A stretch of DNA of 64,000 bases from the NCBI RefSeq assembly GCF_018476525.1, contig NZ_JAHCST010000008.1, positions 62,001 to 126,000 of the forward strand, in the 5' to 3' direction. This DNA is from Acrocarpospora catenulata. GTDB taxonomy: Bacteria > Actinomycetota > Actinomycetes > Streptosporangiales > Streptosporangiaceae. Below, in pieces: positions 41,448-52,295 of this stretch. The notes beneath the pieces were generated by a model that did not search any database, was not told the DNA's origin, and was given only the letters and a program-made list of their open reading frames with translations. The first letter of the stretch is position 1. Each line of letters starts with the position of its first letter. The position numbers and the translations under genes are program-made.

Positions 41448-42904
41448 CGTTCACCCGCCGGGATGCCCTGCGCCTGTTCGGCCTGGGCGCGGTCGCCGCC
41501 GTCTCGGGGTGCTCGCTACTGGGCCGTAGCCCGCAGCCCAGGATGTTGTCCAGCAGCGCGCCGCTGCCCACGCCGTACACCGTGCCGCTGCCGCTGCCCG
41601 CGGTGGCCGTGCCGTACCGGACCGACGGCCAGGCCGACTACTACGAGCTGATTCAGCGTACGGCCGAGGTGGAGATCCTGCCCGGCCTGCGTACCCCTGT
41701 CTGGGGGTACGGCGGGCAGTTCCCCGGACCCACCATCAAGGCGCGCAGCGGCCGCCGGACGGTCGTGCGCGTCACCAACACCCTGGGCCAGCCCACCGTG
41801 ACCCACCTGCACGGCGGGCACACCCCGCCGGAGTCCGACGGGTACCCCACGGACCTGGTCCAGCCGGGCACGCACCGCGACTACGTCTTCCCGCTCGACC
41901 AGCGGGCGGCCACGCTCTGGTACCACGACCACCGCATGGACTACACCGGACCCCAGGTGTGGCGCGGTCTGGCCGGGTTCTTCCTGGTCGGTGACGATGA
42001 GGAGGCCTCGCTGCCGCTGCCCTCGGGCGAGCGGGACGTGCCGCTGCTGATCTGCGACAGGTCCTTCAACGCCGACGGCACCATGCCCTATCCGGCCCGC
42101 GCCGACGGCCCCGGCGCGGCCGAGGCGTTCATGGGCGGCGTGCTCGGCGACGTCATCCTGGTCAACGGCGTCCCCTGGCCGCAGTTGCGGGTAGCCGGCG
42201 CCCGCTACCGGCTCCGGCTGCTCAACGGGTCCAACGCCCGCACCTACGAGCTCGCGCTGTCGTCCGGCGGTGCCTTCACGCAGATCGGCAGTGACGGGGG
42301 CCTGCTCGCGACGCCGCGATCGTTGCGTCAGGTACGGCTGGCGCCGGGCGAACGCGCGGATGTGGTGGTCGACTTCGCCGCGTACCGGGTCGGCGACCAC
42401 GTCGAACTCCGCAACCTCGCCGGCGAGGGACCGCAGGCCGGGATCATGCGCTTCACCGTGGACCGCGCCGCCCGTGACGACTCGGCGATCCCGGCGACGC
42501 TGTCGCGCGTCGAGGCGCTCGACCCGGCACGGGCCGCGGTGACCCGCGATTTCGAGTTCACCAGCGGCGGCATGCACGGCGGAACCGGCTGGCTGATCAA
42601 TGGCATGCCCTTCGACGCCCGGCGCGTCGACGCCCGGCCGAGGCTCGGCCAGGTGGAGATCTGGCGGCTCACCAGCGACGTCTCCCATCCGGTCCACCTC
42701 CACCTGGCCCCCTTCCAGGTGCTGTCGGTAGCCGGCGAACGCAGGGACGGGCCCCCGGAGTGGAAGGACACGGTCGAGCTGCGAGAGACCCAGTCCGTGG
42801 AGATCATCACCCGCTTCACCGGCTATCGGGGCCGCTATGTCCTGCACTGCCACAACCTGGAACACGAGGACATGGCCATGATGAGCACATTCGAAGTGGT
42901 CTGA
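41444..42904 (+). CDS. multicopper oxidase, Tat-exported lipoprotein
   Basis: 486 aa. The start TRRDALRLFGLGAVAAVSGCS combines a twin-arginine motif with a lipobox Cys. Three cupredoxin domains follow. All four copper motifs are present: HLHGGH, WYHDHRMD, HPVHLHLAP and HCHNLEHEDMAMM; the last has the type-1 Cys-His pair with an axial Met. Metal oxidase or laccase of the CueO/SpoA kind. It is coupled to the 4-helix membrane protein. A terminator follows. Confidence 0.92.
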   Translation: MTFTRRDALRLFGLGAVAAVSGCSLLGRSPQPRMLSSSAPLPTPYTVPLPLPAVAVPYRTDGQADYYELIQRTAEVEILPGLRTPVWGYGGQFPGPTIKARSGRRTVVRVTNTLGQPTVTHLHGGHTPPESDGYPTDLVQPGTHRDYVFPLDQRAATLWYHDHRMDYTGPQVWRGLAGFFLVGDDEEASLPLPSGERDVPLLICDRSFNADGTMPYPARADGPGAAEAFMGGVLGDVILVNGVPWPQLRVAGARYRLRLLNGSNARTYELALSSGGAFTQIGSDGGLLATPRSLRQVRLAPGERADVVVDFAAYRVGDHVELRNLAGEGPQAGIMRFTVDRAARDDSAIPATLSRVEALDPARAAVTRDFEFTSGGMHGGTGWLINGMPFDARRVDARPRLGQVEIWRLTSDVSHPVHLHLAPFQVLSVAGERRDGPPEWKDTVELRETQSVEIITRFTGYRGRYVLHCHNLEHEDMAMMSTFEVV

Positions 42905-42951
42905 CTTACAAGGGTTGCGGTGACTCCAGGTCGAGTGCGCCGGCCAGAATG

Positions 42952-42978
42952 GCCCGGCGGGGGGTAGCCCCGCCGGGC
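42952..42978. terminator. bidirectional hairpin terminator
   Basis: GCCCGGCGGGG (42952-42962) and CCCCGCCGGGC (42968-42978) form a perfect 11-bp stem with a 5-base loop, between the converging multicopper oxidase and GH5 genes. Confidence 0.8.
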
Positions 42979-42992
42979 TGGGGGTTGTTCGG

Positions 42993-45086
42993 TCAGCTGG
43001 TGGTGCCGGTGACCGTGGAGCCCGACTTGGTGATGTAGTAGTTCACGGTCGTGCCGCTCCAGAAGTGGAAGGTGAGCGTCACCCGCTGGCCGTCGTTGAC
43101 CTCGCCGAAGAAGTCCGGCTTCAGGGTGATGGTGTTGGAGCTGTAGTTGGGTGCGAACGTGACGTCGAACTCCTTGAACGACGTCCAGTTCTGGGGGCCG
43201 GCGTTGGTGCCGTTGGCGTACTTGGCCTCCATCGTGGCGAGCTGGTCACCCCTGAACTGGGTGGGGATGGTGAAGTTGCCCGTCACGCCGGTCGAGTTCT
43301 GCAGGATCGGCGTGTCGTAGCTGAGGATGTCGATCCGCCACGGGACGCCCTGGGAGAACCTGGCCGACAGCGTCGCGTTCACGCCGTACGCGCGGGAGCC
43401 CGTCAGCCGGGTGAGCGCCGAGGCCGTGAGGGTGAGCTGGCTGCCCGAGACGGTGTAGTCGGTGCCGTTCACCAGATCGGTGCTGCCCTGCCTGAGGCCC
43501 TGGAACGTGGTGCCGTTCAGGTTCAGCGTGAGCGTCTTGCTGCTGATGGCGGACGACCTCGCGTTGTACACCTGGTCCGAGGAGGCCGTGCCCGAGCGGG
43601 TCGTCCAGCTGGACTTGATCTGCCCGAACAGTTCGGGGTCGGACCACTGGAACGAGGTGCGGCCGAAGTGCTGGCCGTTGTCCCACAGCATGGTGGTGAG
43701 CTGCCGGAACCTGGCGTAGTAGCCGAGGTACTCGAAGAACTTCAGTTTCTCGCCCTGCTCGATCGTGCCGGTGTGGCGGTCGAAGCCCAGCAGGCCGTAC
43801 TCACCGATGATCACGGGGATGCCGCGGGCCACGAAGGCGTTGTACGCCCGGTCGAACTGGTCGATCAGGTCCTGCTGCACGGTGGCGTCGAAGCGGGTGC
43901 CGCCGGCGATGTTCACGCTGAACGGCCAGTATCCGTAGAAGTGCACGGTCGCGACGAGGTTGGGGTCGTTCATCGCGTTGAACGTGGTGACCAGCTCGTT
44001 GAGCCTGGCCTGGTCGGCCGAGGTGTGCAGGGTCGGCAGGACCAGGAGCCGGGTCGCGTTGTTGCCGCCCGACTGGCGGACGATGTTCCGGAAGGACGTG
44101 TTGAGCTCGTTCAGCAGCGTCGCGTTCTGGGCGTCGCCGGAGCTGCCGGTGAACTGCGGCTCGTTGACGCTCTCGAAGAGCAGCTTGGCGGAGGAGTTCC
44201 GGAACGTGGTGGCGATCTGGGTCCAGGTCGCGTTGTAACGGGCGAGGACGTTCGTCCGGTCGCCCGGCATGTTGTTGATCCACTGCCAGGAGTCGTGGTG
44301 GATGTTGATCATTACGTAGAAGCCCTCGGCGAGGGCCCAGTCCACGACCTCTTTCACCCGGTTCATGTGCGTCGCGTTGATGGTGTAGCTGGGCGCGCCA
44401 CCCTGGTACTGGCCCCAGGTCACCGGGATCCGGATGCTGTTGAAGCCCTGCGCCTTGATGTTGCGGAGCAGCGCCTGCGTGATCTGCGGGTTGCCCCATG
44501 AGGTTTCGCCGCTACCGGTGGCGTCGAGGGAGTTGCCCAGGTTCCAGCCGGGCTGCATCGCGGCCACGATGGCGCGCGCGTTGCCGGGCGGCGGGGTCGG
44601 CGTGGGCGTCGGGGTCGGTGTCGGGCTGGGCGTCGGGGTTGGGGTCGGGGTGGGTGTCGGGGATGGCGTGGGGGTGGGGCTCGGCGAGCCGCCGCAGGTC
44701 ACGCCGTTGAGGGTGAAAGTGGTCGGGTTGGTGTTGGTGCCGGTGTAGCTGCCGTTGAAGCCGACGGTGATGCCGGCTCCCGATCCCAGGCCAGGGGCCC
44801 ATCCCGGGGCGGTCACCGTCACGTTCGCGCCCGACTGGGTCCAGGTTCCGCTCCAGCCGTCGGTGACCCGCTGGTTACCGGGCCAGGTATAGCGCAGCGT
44901 CCACGGGCTGACCGCGTCGCCGAGGTTGTTGATCGTGATGTTGGCGCCGAATCCGCTGCCGTTGTCCCAGGCCTTGGTGTAGGTCACGGAACAGGCGACC
45001 GCCGCTTGGGCCGGGGCGACGGTCACCCCGATCGCGGCCAGCAGCGCCGCCGCTGTGGACAGAGTCCATAAACGCAGTCTCTTCAC
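42993..45086 (-). CDS. secreted cellulase, CBM2 + GH5 + C-terminal Ig-like/CBM46 domains
   Basis: 697 aa from a GTG at 45086 with GGAGG upstream. A signal peptide ends near AQAA|VACSV. The CBM2 (about 30-135; TWPGNQRVTDGWSGTW carries the binding tryptophans) binds crystalline cellulose. A Pro-Thr-Ser repeat linker of about 30 residues follows. The GH5 domain (about 190-480) has acid Glu in FESVNEPQF and nucleophile Glu in IIGEYGLLG. The last 200 residues form an X2-like Ig domain and a CBM46-like beta-domain (WTSFKEFDV). An endoglucanase of beta-1,4-glucans. A CebR-type box lies 36 bases upstream. Confidence 0.93.
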   Translation of the reverse strand: MKRLRLWTLSTAAALLAAIGVTVAPAQAAVACSVTYTKAWDNGSGFGANITINNLGDAVSPWTLRYTWPGNQRVTDGWSGTWTQSGANVTVTAPGWAPGLGSGAGITVGFNGSYTGTNTNPTTFTLNGVTCGGSPSPTPTPSPTPTPTPTPTPSPTPTPTPTPTPPPGNARAIVAAMQPGWNLGNSLDATGSGETSWGNPQITQALLRNIKAQGFNSIRIPVTWGQYQGGAPSYTINATHMNRVKEVVDWALAEGFYVMINIHHDSWQWINNMPGDRTNVLARYNATWTQIATTFRNSSAKLLFESVNEPQFTGSSGDAQNATLLNELNTSFRNIVRQSGGNNATRLLVLPTLHTSADQARLNELVTTFNAMNDPNLVATVHFYGYWPFSVNIAGGTRFDATVQQDLIDQFDRAYNAFVARGIPVIIGEYGLLGFDRHTGTIEQGEKLKFFEYLGYYARFRQLTTMLWDNGQHFGRTSFQWSDPELFGQIKSSWTTRSGTASSDQVYNARSSAISSKTLTLNLNGTTFQGLRQGSTDLVNGTDYTVSGSQLTLTASALTRLTGSRAYGVNATLSARFSQGVPWRIDILSYDTPILQNSTGVTGNFTIPTQFRGDQLATMEAKYANGTNAGPQNWTSFKEFDVTFAPNYSSNTITLKPDFFGEVNDGQRVTLTFHFWSGTTVNYYITKSGSTVTGTTS

Positions 45087-45121
45087 TTCAAGCCTCCATG
45101 GAAGGAGCTCCCGGGTCAGGT

Positions 45122-45135
45122 CGGGAGCGCTCCCA
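45122..45135. promoter_or_regulatory. CebR-type operator of the GH5 gene
   Basis: CGGGAGCGCTCCCA, one base off the CebR consensus palindrome (first T is C); the central 12 bp are a perfect palindrome. It lies 36 bases upstream of the GH5 GTG. Confidence 0.8.
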
Positions 45136-45408
45136 TGTTTGGCGTGATCACCCGTAGGTGTACAGGACGTTTCCCCAGGCTGCTCCGCTGACCTGCTCCT
45201 GCGCATGAAGCGTTCATCGGAGGTAAGAAAGTTTCAGCTGCGGGTGATGGCGTGGCCGCCGGTGAAACATTCACCGGGAGCGTGCTGCCCGCCGTGGCTT
45301 GACCTGCGCCGGTGAAGATTTCTATCTGCAGGTGTTTCCTGTGAAGAGACGCAGATTTACGGTAACTCCGTTTCCATTCGGAAAACGGTCGATCGCATCG
45401 AAATTTCG

Positions 45409-45422
45409 TCGAAGCGCTTCGA
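45409..45422. promoter_or_regulatory. LacI-type operator of the GH12 gene
   Basis: TCGAAGCGCTTCGA, a perfect 14-bp palindrome with the same AGCGCT centre, 58 bases upstream of the GH12 ATG. The flanks differ from CebR, so a second LacI-family repressor is possible. Confidence 0.65.
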
Positions 45423-45480
45423 AAGTTGAAATTCGACAATTCGGTGCCCGCCGTCGGCGACAACAGCGGAAAGGGAAATC

Positions 45481-46173
45481 ATGCTCAGAACGCTGCGTCT
45501 CTTCGTCCCGGTATCCATTCTCGTCGCGCTGGTCGGGGTGCTCGCCCAGCCCGCCCAGGCCGCCGTCTGGTCCTCCACGGCCCAGTGGGCCACCTGGACC
45601 AACGGCGGCTACACCCTTTACAACAACATCTGGGGCAGCGGCGCCGGCCCACAAACGATCTGGGCGAATTCGTACAGCAACTGGGGTGTCTGGGCGAACC
45701 ACCCCAACACCGGTGGCGTCAAGTCCTACCCCAACGCCACCCGGAACGTGAACCGGCGGATCAGCACCCTCGGCAGCGCGACCAGCAGCTTCAACGTCAC
45801 CGTGCCGAACGGCGGCGCGTACACCTCCGCGTACGACATCTGGTGCGACGGCAACACCTACGAGATCATGCTCTGGATGAACAAGTACGGCCCGGTGGGC
45901 CCGCTCGGCTCGCGGCAGACGAGCGCCTCGGTGGGCGGTCACACCTGGGACGTCTACCGCGGCTCCAACGGTGCCAACCAGGTGTTCTCCTTCGTACGCC
46001 AGGGCAACACCAACGCCGGGACCGTGGACATCAAGGCGATCCTGAACTGGATTCGGTCCAGGGGCTGGTTCGGTGACGTGACGCTCAGCTACGTGCAGTT
46101 CGGCTACGAGATCACCTCGTCCAGCGGCGGCATGGACTTCCGTACCAACAGCTTCTCGGTGTCGGCGACCTGA
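45481..46173 (+). CDS. secreted endoglucanase, GH12
   Basis: A 230-aa single-domain enzyme of full GH12 length. The signal peptide ends AQPAQAA|VWSS. Catalytic residues are E128 in TYEIMLWMN (nucleophile) and E210 in FGYEITSSSGG (acid/base). AYDIWCDG precedes the first. It has no carbohydrate-binding module, unlike the divergent GH5 cellulase, and would act on amorphous cellulose or xyloglucan. Controlled by the operator at 45409. Confidence 0.92.
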   Translation: MLRTLRLFVPVSILVALVGVLAQPAQAAVWSSTAQWATWTNGGYTLYNNIWGSGAGPQTIWANSYSNWGVWANHPNTGGVKSYPNATRNVNRRISTLGSATSSFNVTVPNGGAYTSAYDIWCDGNTYEIMLWMNKYGPVGPLGSRQTSASVGGHTWDVYRGSNGANQVFSFVRQGNTNAGTVDIKAILNWIRSRGWFGDVTLSYVQFGYEITSSSGGMDFRTNSFSVSAT

Positions 46174-46180
46174 CCGGTCA

Positions 46181-47320
46181 TCAAGGCCTGGGAGGCAGCG
46201 AGAATCGGAGTGCCGCGGCCGTGGTGACGGTCTTCAGTGGGGTGTCGGCGGTGACGTGTTCGACCAAGCCGCCTTCGTCGATGACCGTCTCGGCCAGGTC
46301 GTTGAGGACATCGGGAGTCTGCCGGGTGGGACCGCCGCAGAGCGGGCAGGTCTCGCCGGAGCGGGCCAGCCAGCCGGACTCGTCGCAGACCACGCCGGGC
46401 ACCTCGGCGTCGTCCTGGATGAGCAGGGTATTGATCGCGGCGATGGTCCCACCCCACAGGCAGTCGTCGATGCCCAGCGCGGCGTTGCCACCGGCCGCGG
46501 CGCTCTCGAAGATCTCCTGCGCCAGGCGGCGCTCCTGCTCGCGCTCGAAGTCGGCGATGACGCGCCCGGCGCTCTCCCTGATGTCCTCGGTGGTGGCCTT
46601 GTCCATGTCGAGGTTGAAGGTGCCCGCGACCTTCCGGCGCAGCTGGTGCGGCAGGAAGTCCAGGAAGACGGCCACCTCCTCGTGCTGGCCGCCGATGATC
46701 AGCAGGTCGTAGTCCCTGGTACGGAAGATCTCGCCGAGCAGGGCCGCGGTCTGGCGGAAGTGCCGTTTGGTGAGGTCGTCGGCCTTGTTCCGGACCCCAT
46801 GCTCGGCGAAACCGGCCCAGCCGCCGTAGTCGGGCTTACGCAGGGTGCGCCCCTGCACCTTGCCGATCTCGCGGAGCTCCTTCTGGTACAGCTCCCAGGC
46901 CTGGGCCGATTCCCGGTCGACGAGCAGGACGCAGGCACGGTGGTACTCGTCGAGCACCGCGAGCATGGGCCGGACGTACGGGGTCTGGTCCACCACGATC
47001 CGGTCGCGCACCGCACGCGGGAGCGTGACGACCTCGAACAGGTCGCCCTCGCTGCACGAGAACACCGCGACGGCGCCGATCGTGCCCTGCCCCAGCCCTG
47101 ACTCGCCCTCGATGCGCTCGATGTCGCGCCGCAACGAGAGCTGTGCCCGCCGGTCGAACGACGGGTCGCGGGTGAGCGGGCGGATCTCGGTGATGAGGCT
47201 GTTCAGCCGGGTGCGGATGGCGTCGAGGCCGTCATAGCCCAGGGTGACGTACATGGACAGGACCGGCAGACCACCACCGTCGAAGCGGATGAGACGGTCG
47301 ACGGTGCTTTTGGTGATCAT
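46181..47320 (-). CDS. baeRF family protein (eRF1-like)
   Basis: A 379-aa cytosolic protein of the bacterial archaeo-eukaryotic release factor group (related to Vms1/VLRF1 peptidyl-tRNA hydrolases). VLSMYVTLG begins the N-domain; the middle domain contains HEEVAVFLDFLPHQL and RKVAGTFNLD, conserved in the family. The C-terminal CDESGW / CPLCGG pair (about residues 323-345) is a zinc ribbon. I start at the ATG 47320, which has GAAGGACGG. The presumed role is ribosome rescue or tRNA handling under stress. It converges on the GH12 gene with 7 bases between. Confidence 0.85.
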   Translation of the reverse strand: MITKSTVDRLIRFDGGGLPVLSMYVTLGYDGLDAIRTRLNSLITEIRPLTRDPSFDRRAQLSLRRDIERIEGESGLGQGTIGAVAVFSCSEGDLFEVVTLPRAVRDRIVVDQTPYVRPMLAVLDEYHRACVLLVDRESAQAWELYQKELREIGKVQGRTLRKPDYGGWAGFAEHGVRNKADDLTKRHFRQTAALLGEIFRTRDYDLLIIGGQHEEVAVFLDFLPHQLRRKVAGTFNLDMDKATTEDIRESAGRVIADFEREQERRLAQEIFESAAAGGNAALGIDDCLWGGTIAAINTLLIQDDAEVPGVVCDESGWLARSGETCPLCGGPTRQTPDVLNDLAETVIDEGGLVEHVTADTPLKTVTTAAALRFSLPPRP

Positions 47321-47407
47321 GTGCCGTCCTTCGTCGATTACCGTCATGAGAGTCAATCTAGGAACTGCTCAGTAACGGGCGGACAACGTCACCTACAAGA
47401 ACCGCCG

Positions 47408-47872
47408 TCACTGCGGATCGAGCGCGGAAAGGATCCGCTGGGCCAGCTCGACGAAGGTGCGCAGCTCCTCTTCGGACAGCGCCGCGAACCAGCCGGCGAC
47501 CGCGGCGTGGTCGCCCTCGTCGCGCGACGACCAGTACGCCCGGCTCGTCTCGGTCACCGACAACAGCTTGCGCCGTCCGTCGGCGGGATCGTCGTTTACC
47601 GCCAGCATGCCTTTGCGCTGGAGCGCCTGGACGAGCTGGGCCACGTTCTGGTGGGTGGTGCCCAGACCCGCGGCGGCCTGCTTCAACGAGGGCGCGCCCA
47701 GTCCCGCCACCAGGGTCAGCAGCGCCGCCTGCTGGGTGGTCAGTCCATCGGCGCGCAGCCGGTCGTCCATCAGATAGCGGAGCCGCTGCGCCAGATAAAG
47801 GCTGGTCCGGAACGCCTCTACGGGGAGAGTCAGCTCTCCGTCGAGGAAAGGGAGCTTGTCGGTCGAAGACAT
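47408..47872 (-). CDS. MarR-family regulator
   Basis: A 154-aa winged-helix repressor: LTTQQAALLTLVAGLGAPSLKQAAAGLGTTHQNVAQLVQALQRKGMLAV is the HTH and wing, with DPADGRRKLLSVT. It is divergent from the frameshifted glycosyltransferase (47893). The short gap holds a palindrome, the expected MarR operator, so it probably controls both genes. The MGT-type glycosyltransferase suggests a drug- or antibiotic-responsive pair. Confidence 0.9.
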   Translation of the reverse strand: MSSTDKLPFLDGELTLPVEAFRTSLYLAQRLRYLMDDRLRADGLTTQQAALLTLVAGLGAPSLKQAAAGLGTTHQNVAQLVQALQRKGMLAVNDDPADGRRKLLSVTETSRAYWSSRDEGDHAAVAGWFAALSEEELRTFVELAQRILSALDPQ

Positions 47873-47895
47873 AGTCAATATATTACCTATCTATG
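47870..47895. promoter_or_regulatory. MarR operator palindrome
   Basis: ATAGTCAATATATTACCTAT (47871-47890) has outer ATAG/CTAT arms and a perfect AATATATT centre. It covers the ATG of marR and the promoter of the glycosyltransferase gene. Unusually AT-rich for this genome. Confidence 0.7.
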
Positions 47896-49193
47896 TCGGC
47901 AGAACACCACATCGTCCTGATGCCGCACTGCGGCTACATCTCCGAGACCTCCCGCATGCTGGAGATCCACCGCGCTTGGTGGCGCGCGGCGCCGGCGTGC
48001 GCATGGCCACCCACGGCGGCACCCACGAGGCGCTCCTGCGCGCCGCCGGTGTCGAGTACGACATCGTGGGCCCGCACATGAGCCCCGACCGCTCGGCCAG
48101 GTTCGTCGCCTCGGCCATGGGCTTGGGCGACGTGCGCCAGAGCATGTACGACGACACCGAGTTACTCACCTATGTCCAGGCCGAGGCGGCGTACTTCCGC
48201 GAGCACGGAACCCGTACCGTCGTCACCGGATGCACGCTGACCACGCTGCTGTCCACCCGGCTGGCCGGCGCCGCGCTGGTGACCGAGCACGCCGGCAGCT
48301 GGGTTCCGCCCGCCTTCGACCACGGCCTGGCGCCTGCGCCGACCATGCGCGCCACCCGCCACCTGCCCGCCGCGGTCGGACGCCTGCTCGCCAACAGGGT
48401 GCTGCCCCGCACGCGCTTCTACTGCGGCGGCTTCAACCGGACCGCCGCCCGCCTCGGCGTCGAGGGGGTGCCCAGCGTGGCCGCGCTCATGCTCGGCGAT
48501 CTCACCCTGGTCCCCGAGATCCCCGAGGTGCTGGGCATTCCCGCCGACGAGCTCGCGGCCTGGACTCCGGCCGGGCGCCGGCACTACCGGCCCGCCACCC
48601 GGCTGCGCTACAGCGGCCCGCTCTACTCCCACCTCGACGTGCCGCTGCCCGACCACGTCGCCGCGTTCCTCGACCGGCCGGGTCCGGTCGTCTACGTCGC
48701 CATCACCTCCAGCTCGCCCGGCCTGGTCCGGCGGGTCGTACGGGCGCTGCGGCCGCTCGGCGTGAACGTGCTGGTGGCGGGCACCGTGCACGAGCTCGGC
48801 GACCTCGCGGACGAACGGACCTGCGTCGGCGGCATCCTGCCCAGCCACCTGGTCATGCCCCGGGTCACGCTCGCGGTCACCGCGGGCGGGCAGGGCAGCA
48901 TGCAGACGGCGATGGCCATGGGCACACCGGTGATCGGCATCCCGCTCCAGCTCGAGCAGGACCTCAACGTCGCGCTCCTCCAGCGCCACCACGCCGCACT
49001 CCTGGTCGCACCCCGGCACGCCGGTACCGACCGGCTCACCCGGGCAGCGGCCCGCATGCTCGCCGAACCACGCTTCAGGACCGAAGCCCAGCGCATCCGT
49101 GATCTCTACGCGGTGGTCGACGGACCGGGCAACGCCGCCGAAGCCATCATCGACCTGACCGAACGGTCGTCGACGACGGGAATCCCCGCATGA
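47893..49193 (+). pseudogene. MGT-type glycosyltransferase with one frameshift
   Basis: The start (MSAEHHIVLMPHCGYISETS) is in one frame and the rest, from LVARGAGVRMATHGG on, in another. Losing one base near 47974-47977 joins them: the N-terminal frame would then read HRA-LVARGAG. The rest is a UDP-glycosyltransferase of the macrolide MGT/GtfB type, with EGVPSVAALMLGDL and the C-terminal donor motif LPSHLVMPRVTLAVTAGGQGS and AMAMGTPVIGIPLQLEQDLN. Total length after repair is about 433 aa. Either the gene is inactive or there is a sequencing error; no slippery site is obvious. Likely glycosylated a drug or lipid under MarR control. Confidence 0.85.
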
Positions 49194-49470
49194 GCGCAGC
49201 TCATAGCCGACGTTGCTTTGACTGGCAGCGGATTGCAAGTTTTCACGTTCTTGCGCAAAGTTCTCTAGAGAAGTTGGTTCTTCCCTCTGCAAGGGTTTTG
49301 GGGGAGGTGGGTCACCGCAACCACCCTTTGGGTGGGCATACCAGACCACTAGACACCGAAATCTAACGCACAGTCAAAAGGGCTGTCAAGGCATCGCCTG
49401 GGCTCGGATCTCGGTGACCGGAGACACTAGTCCATCCGAACCTCCGCCACCACCGAAACGCAGAAATCTC
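49194..49470. other. intergenic region with hairpins
   Basis: 277 bases between convergent genes. It contains the 12-bp palindrome TTCTCTAGAGAA (49261-49272) and the hairpin CCACCC-TTT-GGGTGG (49321-49335). I do not recognise a riboswitch or small RNA. Confidence 0.5.
49321..49335. terminator. hairpin in the glycosyltransferase/GH15 gap
   Basis: A 6-bp GC-rich stem with a TTT loop. It lies downstream of both converging genes, which is the right position for a terminator, but the stem is short. Confidence 0.35.
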
Positions 49471-51285
<1,815 letters not shown>

Positions 51286-51467
51286 GGCATCACGCTATGT
51301 GCCGCCGCCAGGGGGCCGGATCCGCTGGGGGTCAAATGGCGGCAGATCTTCAGTGGGTGGTTTGCTCCGATTTGACCGATTTGCGACCTTTTGGCATCCT
51401 GGCATAGGAAGCCTGGTGCCAGACGCCAGGCGATCGTCAATGTTCCCGGCCACCAATTGGACACGTA
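51286..51467. other. short intergenic region
   Basis: 182 bases between the divergent GH15 and GGCT-like genes; a promoter region. I see no clear operator. Confidence 0.5.
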
Positions 51468-52295
51468 TTGTCTCCCCTTGGTACAGCCCCGCTCTTCGCC
51501 GAGAATCCGGCGACCCATCCGCTTGGCTACCCCGGACGCCTGCCCTCGGGGTCGGGCGTCTTCTCCGGCGATCACTATGTGCCGCTCCATCCGGCCGCGC
51601 GGAAGCCGGCGGACGCCTGGACCCTCGGCTCCGGAGAACGACTCGACGATCACCTCGCCCGCCTGGGCGCCACCCCGCTGCACCGCCGGCACCGGGTGAT
51701 CGCGGTCGGTTCCAACGCCGCCCCCGGCCAGCTCCGGCGGAAGTTCAGCCACCGTCACCCCCGGCCGGTGATCCCGCTGACCCAGGCCGACGTGCACGGC
51801 ATCACCCCCGGCGTGTCCGCCCACATCAACCCGAACGGCTACCTGCCCGCCGTCCCCGTGGCGGCCCCGGGGACGGTCTCCCGCCTGTTCGTGCTCTGGC
51901 TGGACGACCGGCAACTCGACATCCTGGACGCCACCGAACCCAGCTACGACCGCCGCCCGGTCCCCGAGGACCTGCACCCCGTCTCGCTGGTTTCCGGGGT
52001 ACGGCTCCAGGGTTGCCACATTTACGTCGGCAAGCATGGATATCTGGCCGATGCCGAAGGTATGCCGTACCCGCTGGAAGACCAGCGAACACTGATCACG
52101 CACCTTCTCAACGCCTCCGCCACCCTCAAAGAACTGTGCGGCGATTCCCCGGGCGATTTCATCGCCAAAGTGAAGGACATCGCCGTACGGGAAACCGCGT
52201 ACGCCCTGTTCCGCAGCGAAGGCCTGGTGCGTACGCCGCCAAGAATGGTGGTGGGGAGCCACCCAACCGGGCGACTCCCCACAATTGCCGGGTGA
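51468..52295 (+). CDS. gamma-glutamylcyclotransferase-like protein
   Basis: A 275-aa protein from a TTG at 51468. An N-terminal 75-residue extension precedes HRVIAVGSNAAPGQLRRKF; the YGSN-type turn of the GGCT fold is here VGSN. SRLFVLWLDDRQLDILDATEPSYDRR contains the acidic residue used as base (E in DATEPSYDR). The GGCT fold releases 5-oxoproline from gamma-glutamyl amines. It is tail to tail with the small double-glycine peptide gene with no gap (52295/52296). The start is uncertain. Confidence 0.65.
   Translation: MSPLGTAPLFAENPATHPLGYPGRLPSGSGVFSGDHYVPLHPAARKPADAWTLGSGERLDDHLARLGATPLHRRHRVIAVGSNAAPGQLRRKFSHRHPRPVIPLTQADVHGITPGVSAHINPNGYLPAVPVAAPGTVSRLFVLWLDDRQLDILDATEPSYDRRPVPEDLHPVSLVSGVRLQGCHIYVGKHGYLADAEGMPYPLEDQRTLITHLLNASATLKELCGDSPGDFIAKVKDIAVRETAYALFRSEGLVRTPPRMVVGSHPTGRLPTIAG

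Larger units (their letters stand above)
45087..45480. other. divergent promoter region of the GH5 and GH12 genes
   Basis: 394 bases without a gene. It holds a CebR-type box near the GH5 start (45122-45135) and a second AGCGCT palindrome near the GH12 start (45409-45422), with the perfect palindrome CGAAATTTCG just before it at 45399-45408. The right half is AT-rich, as expected of a promoter. Nothing else is seen. Confidence 0.7.

Noticed and set aside
44480-44750. Val/Gly-repeat frame opposite the GH5 linker
   Set aside because: It is the antisense reading of the Pro-Thr-Ser linker repeats of the cellulase.
49194-49470. Possible structured RNA or riboswitch
   Set aside because: Hairpins are short, the downstream genes are convergent, and no known riboswitch core is recognised.
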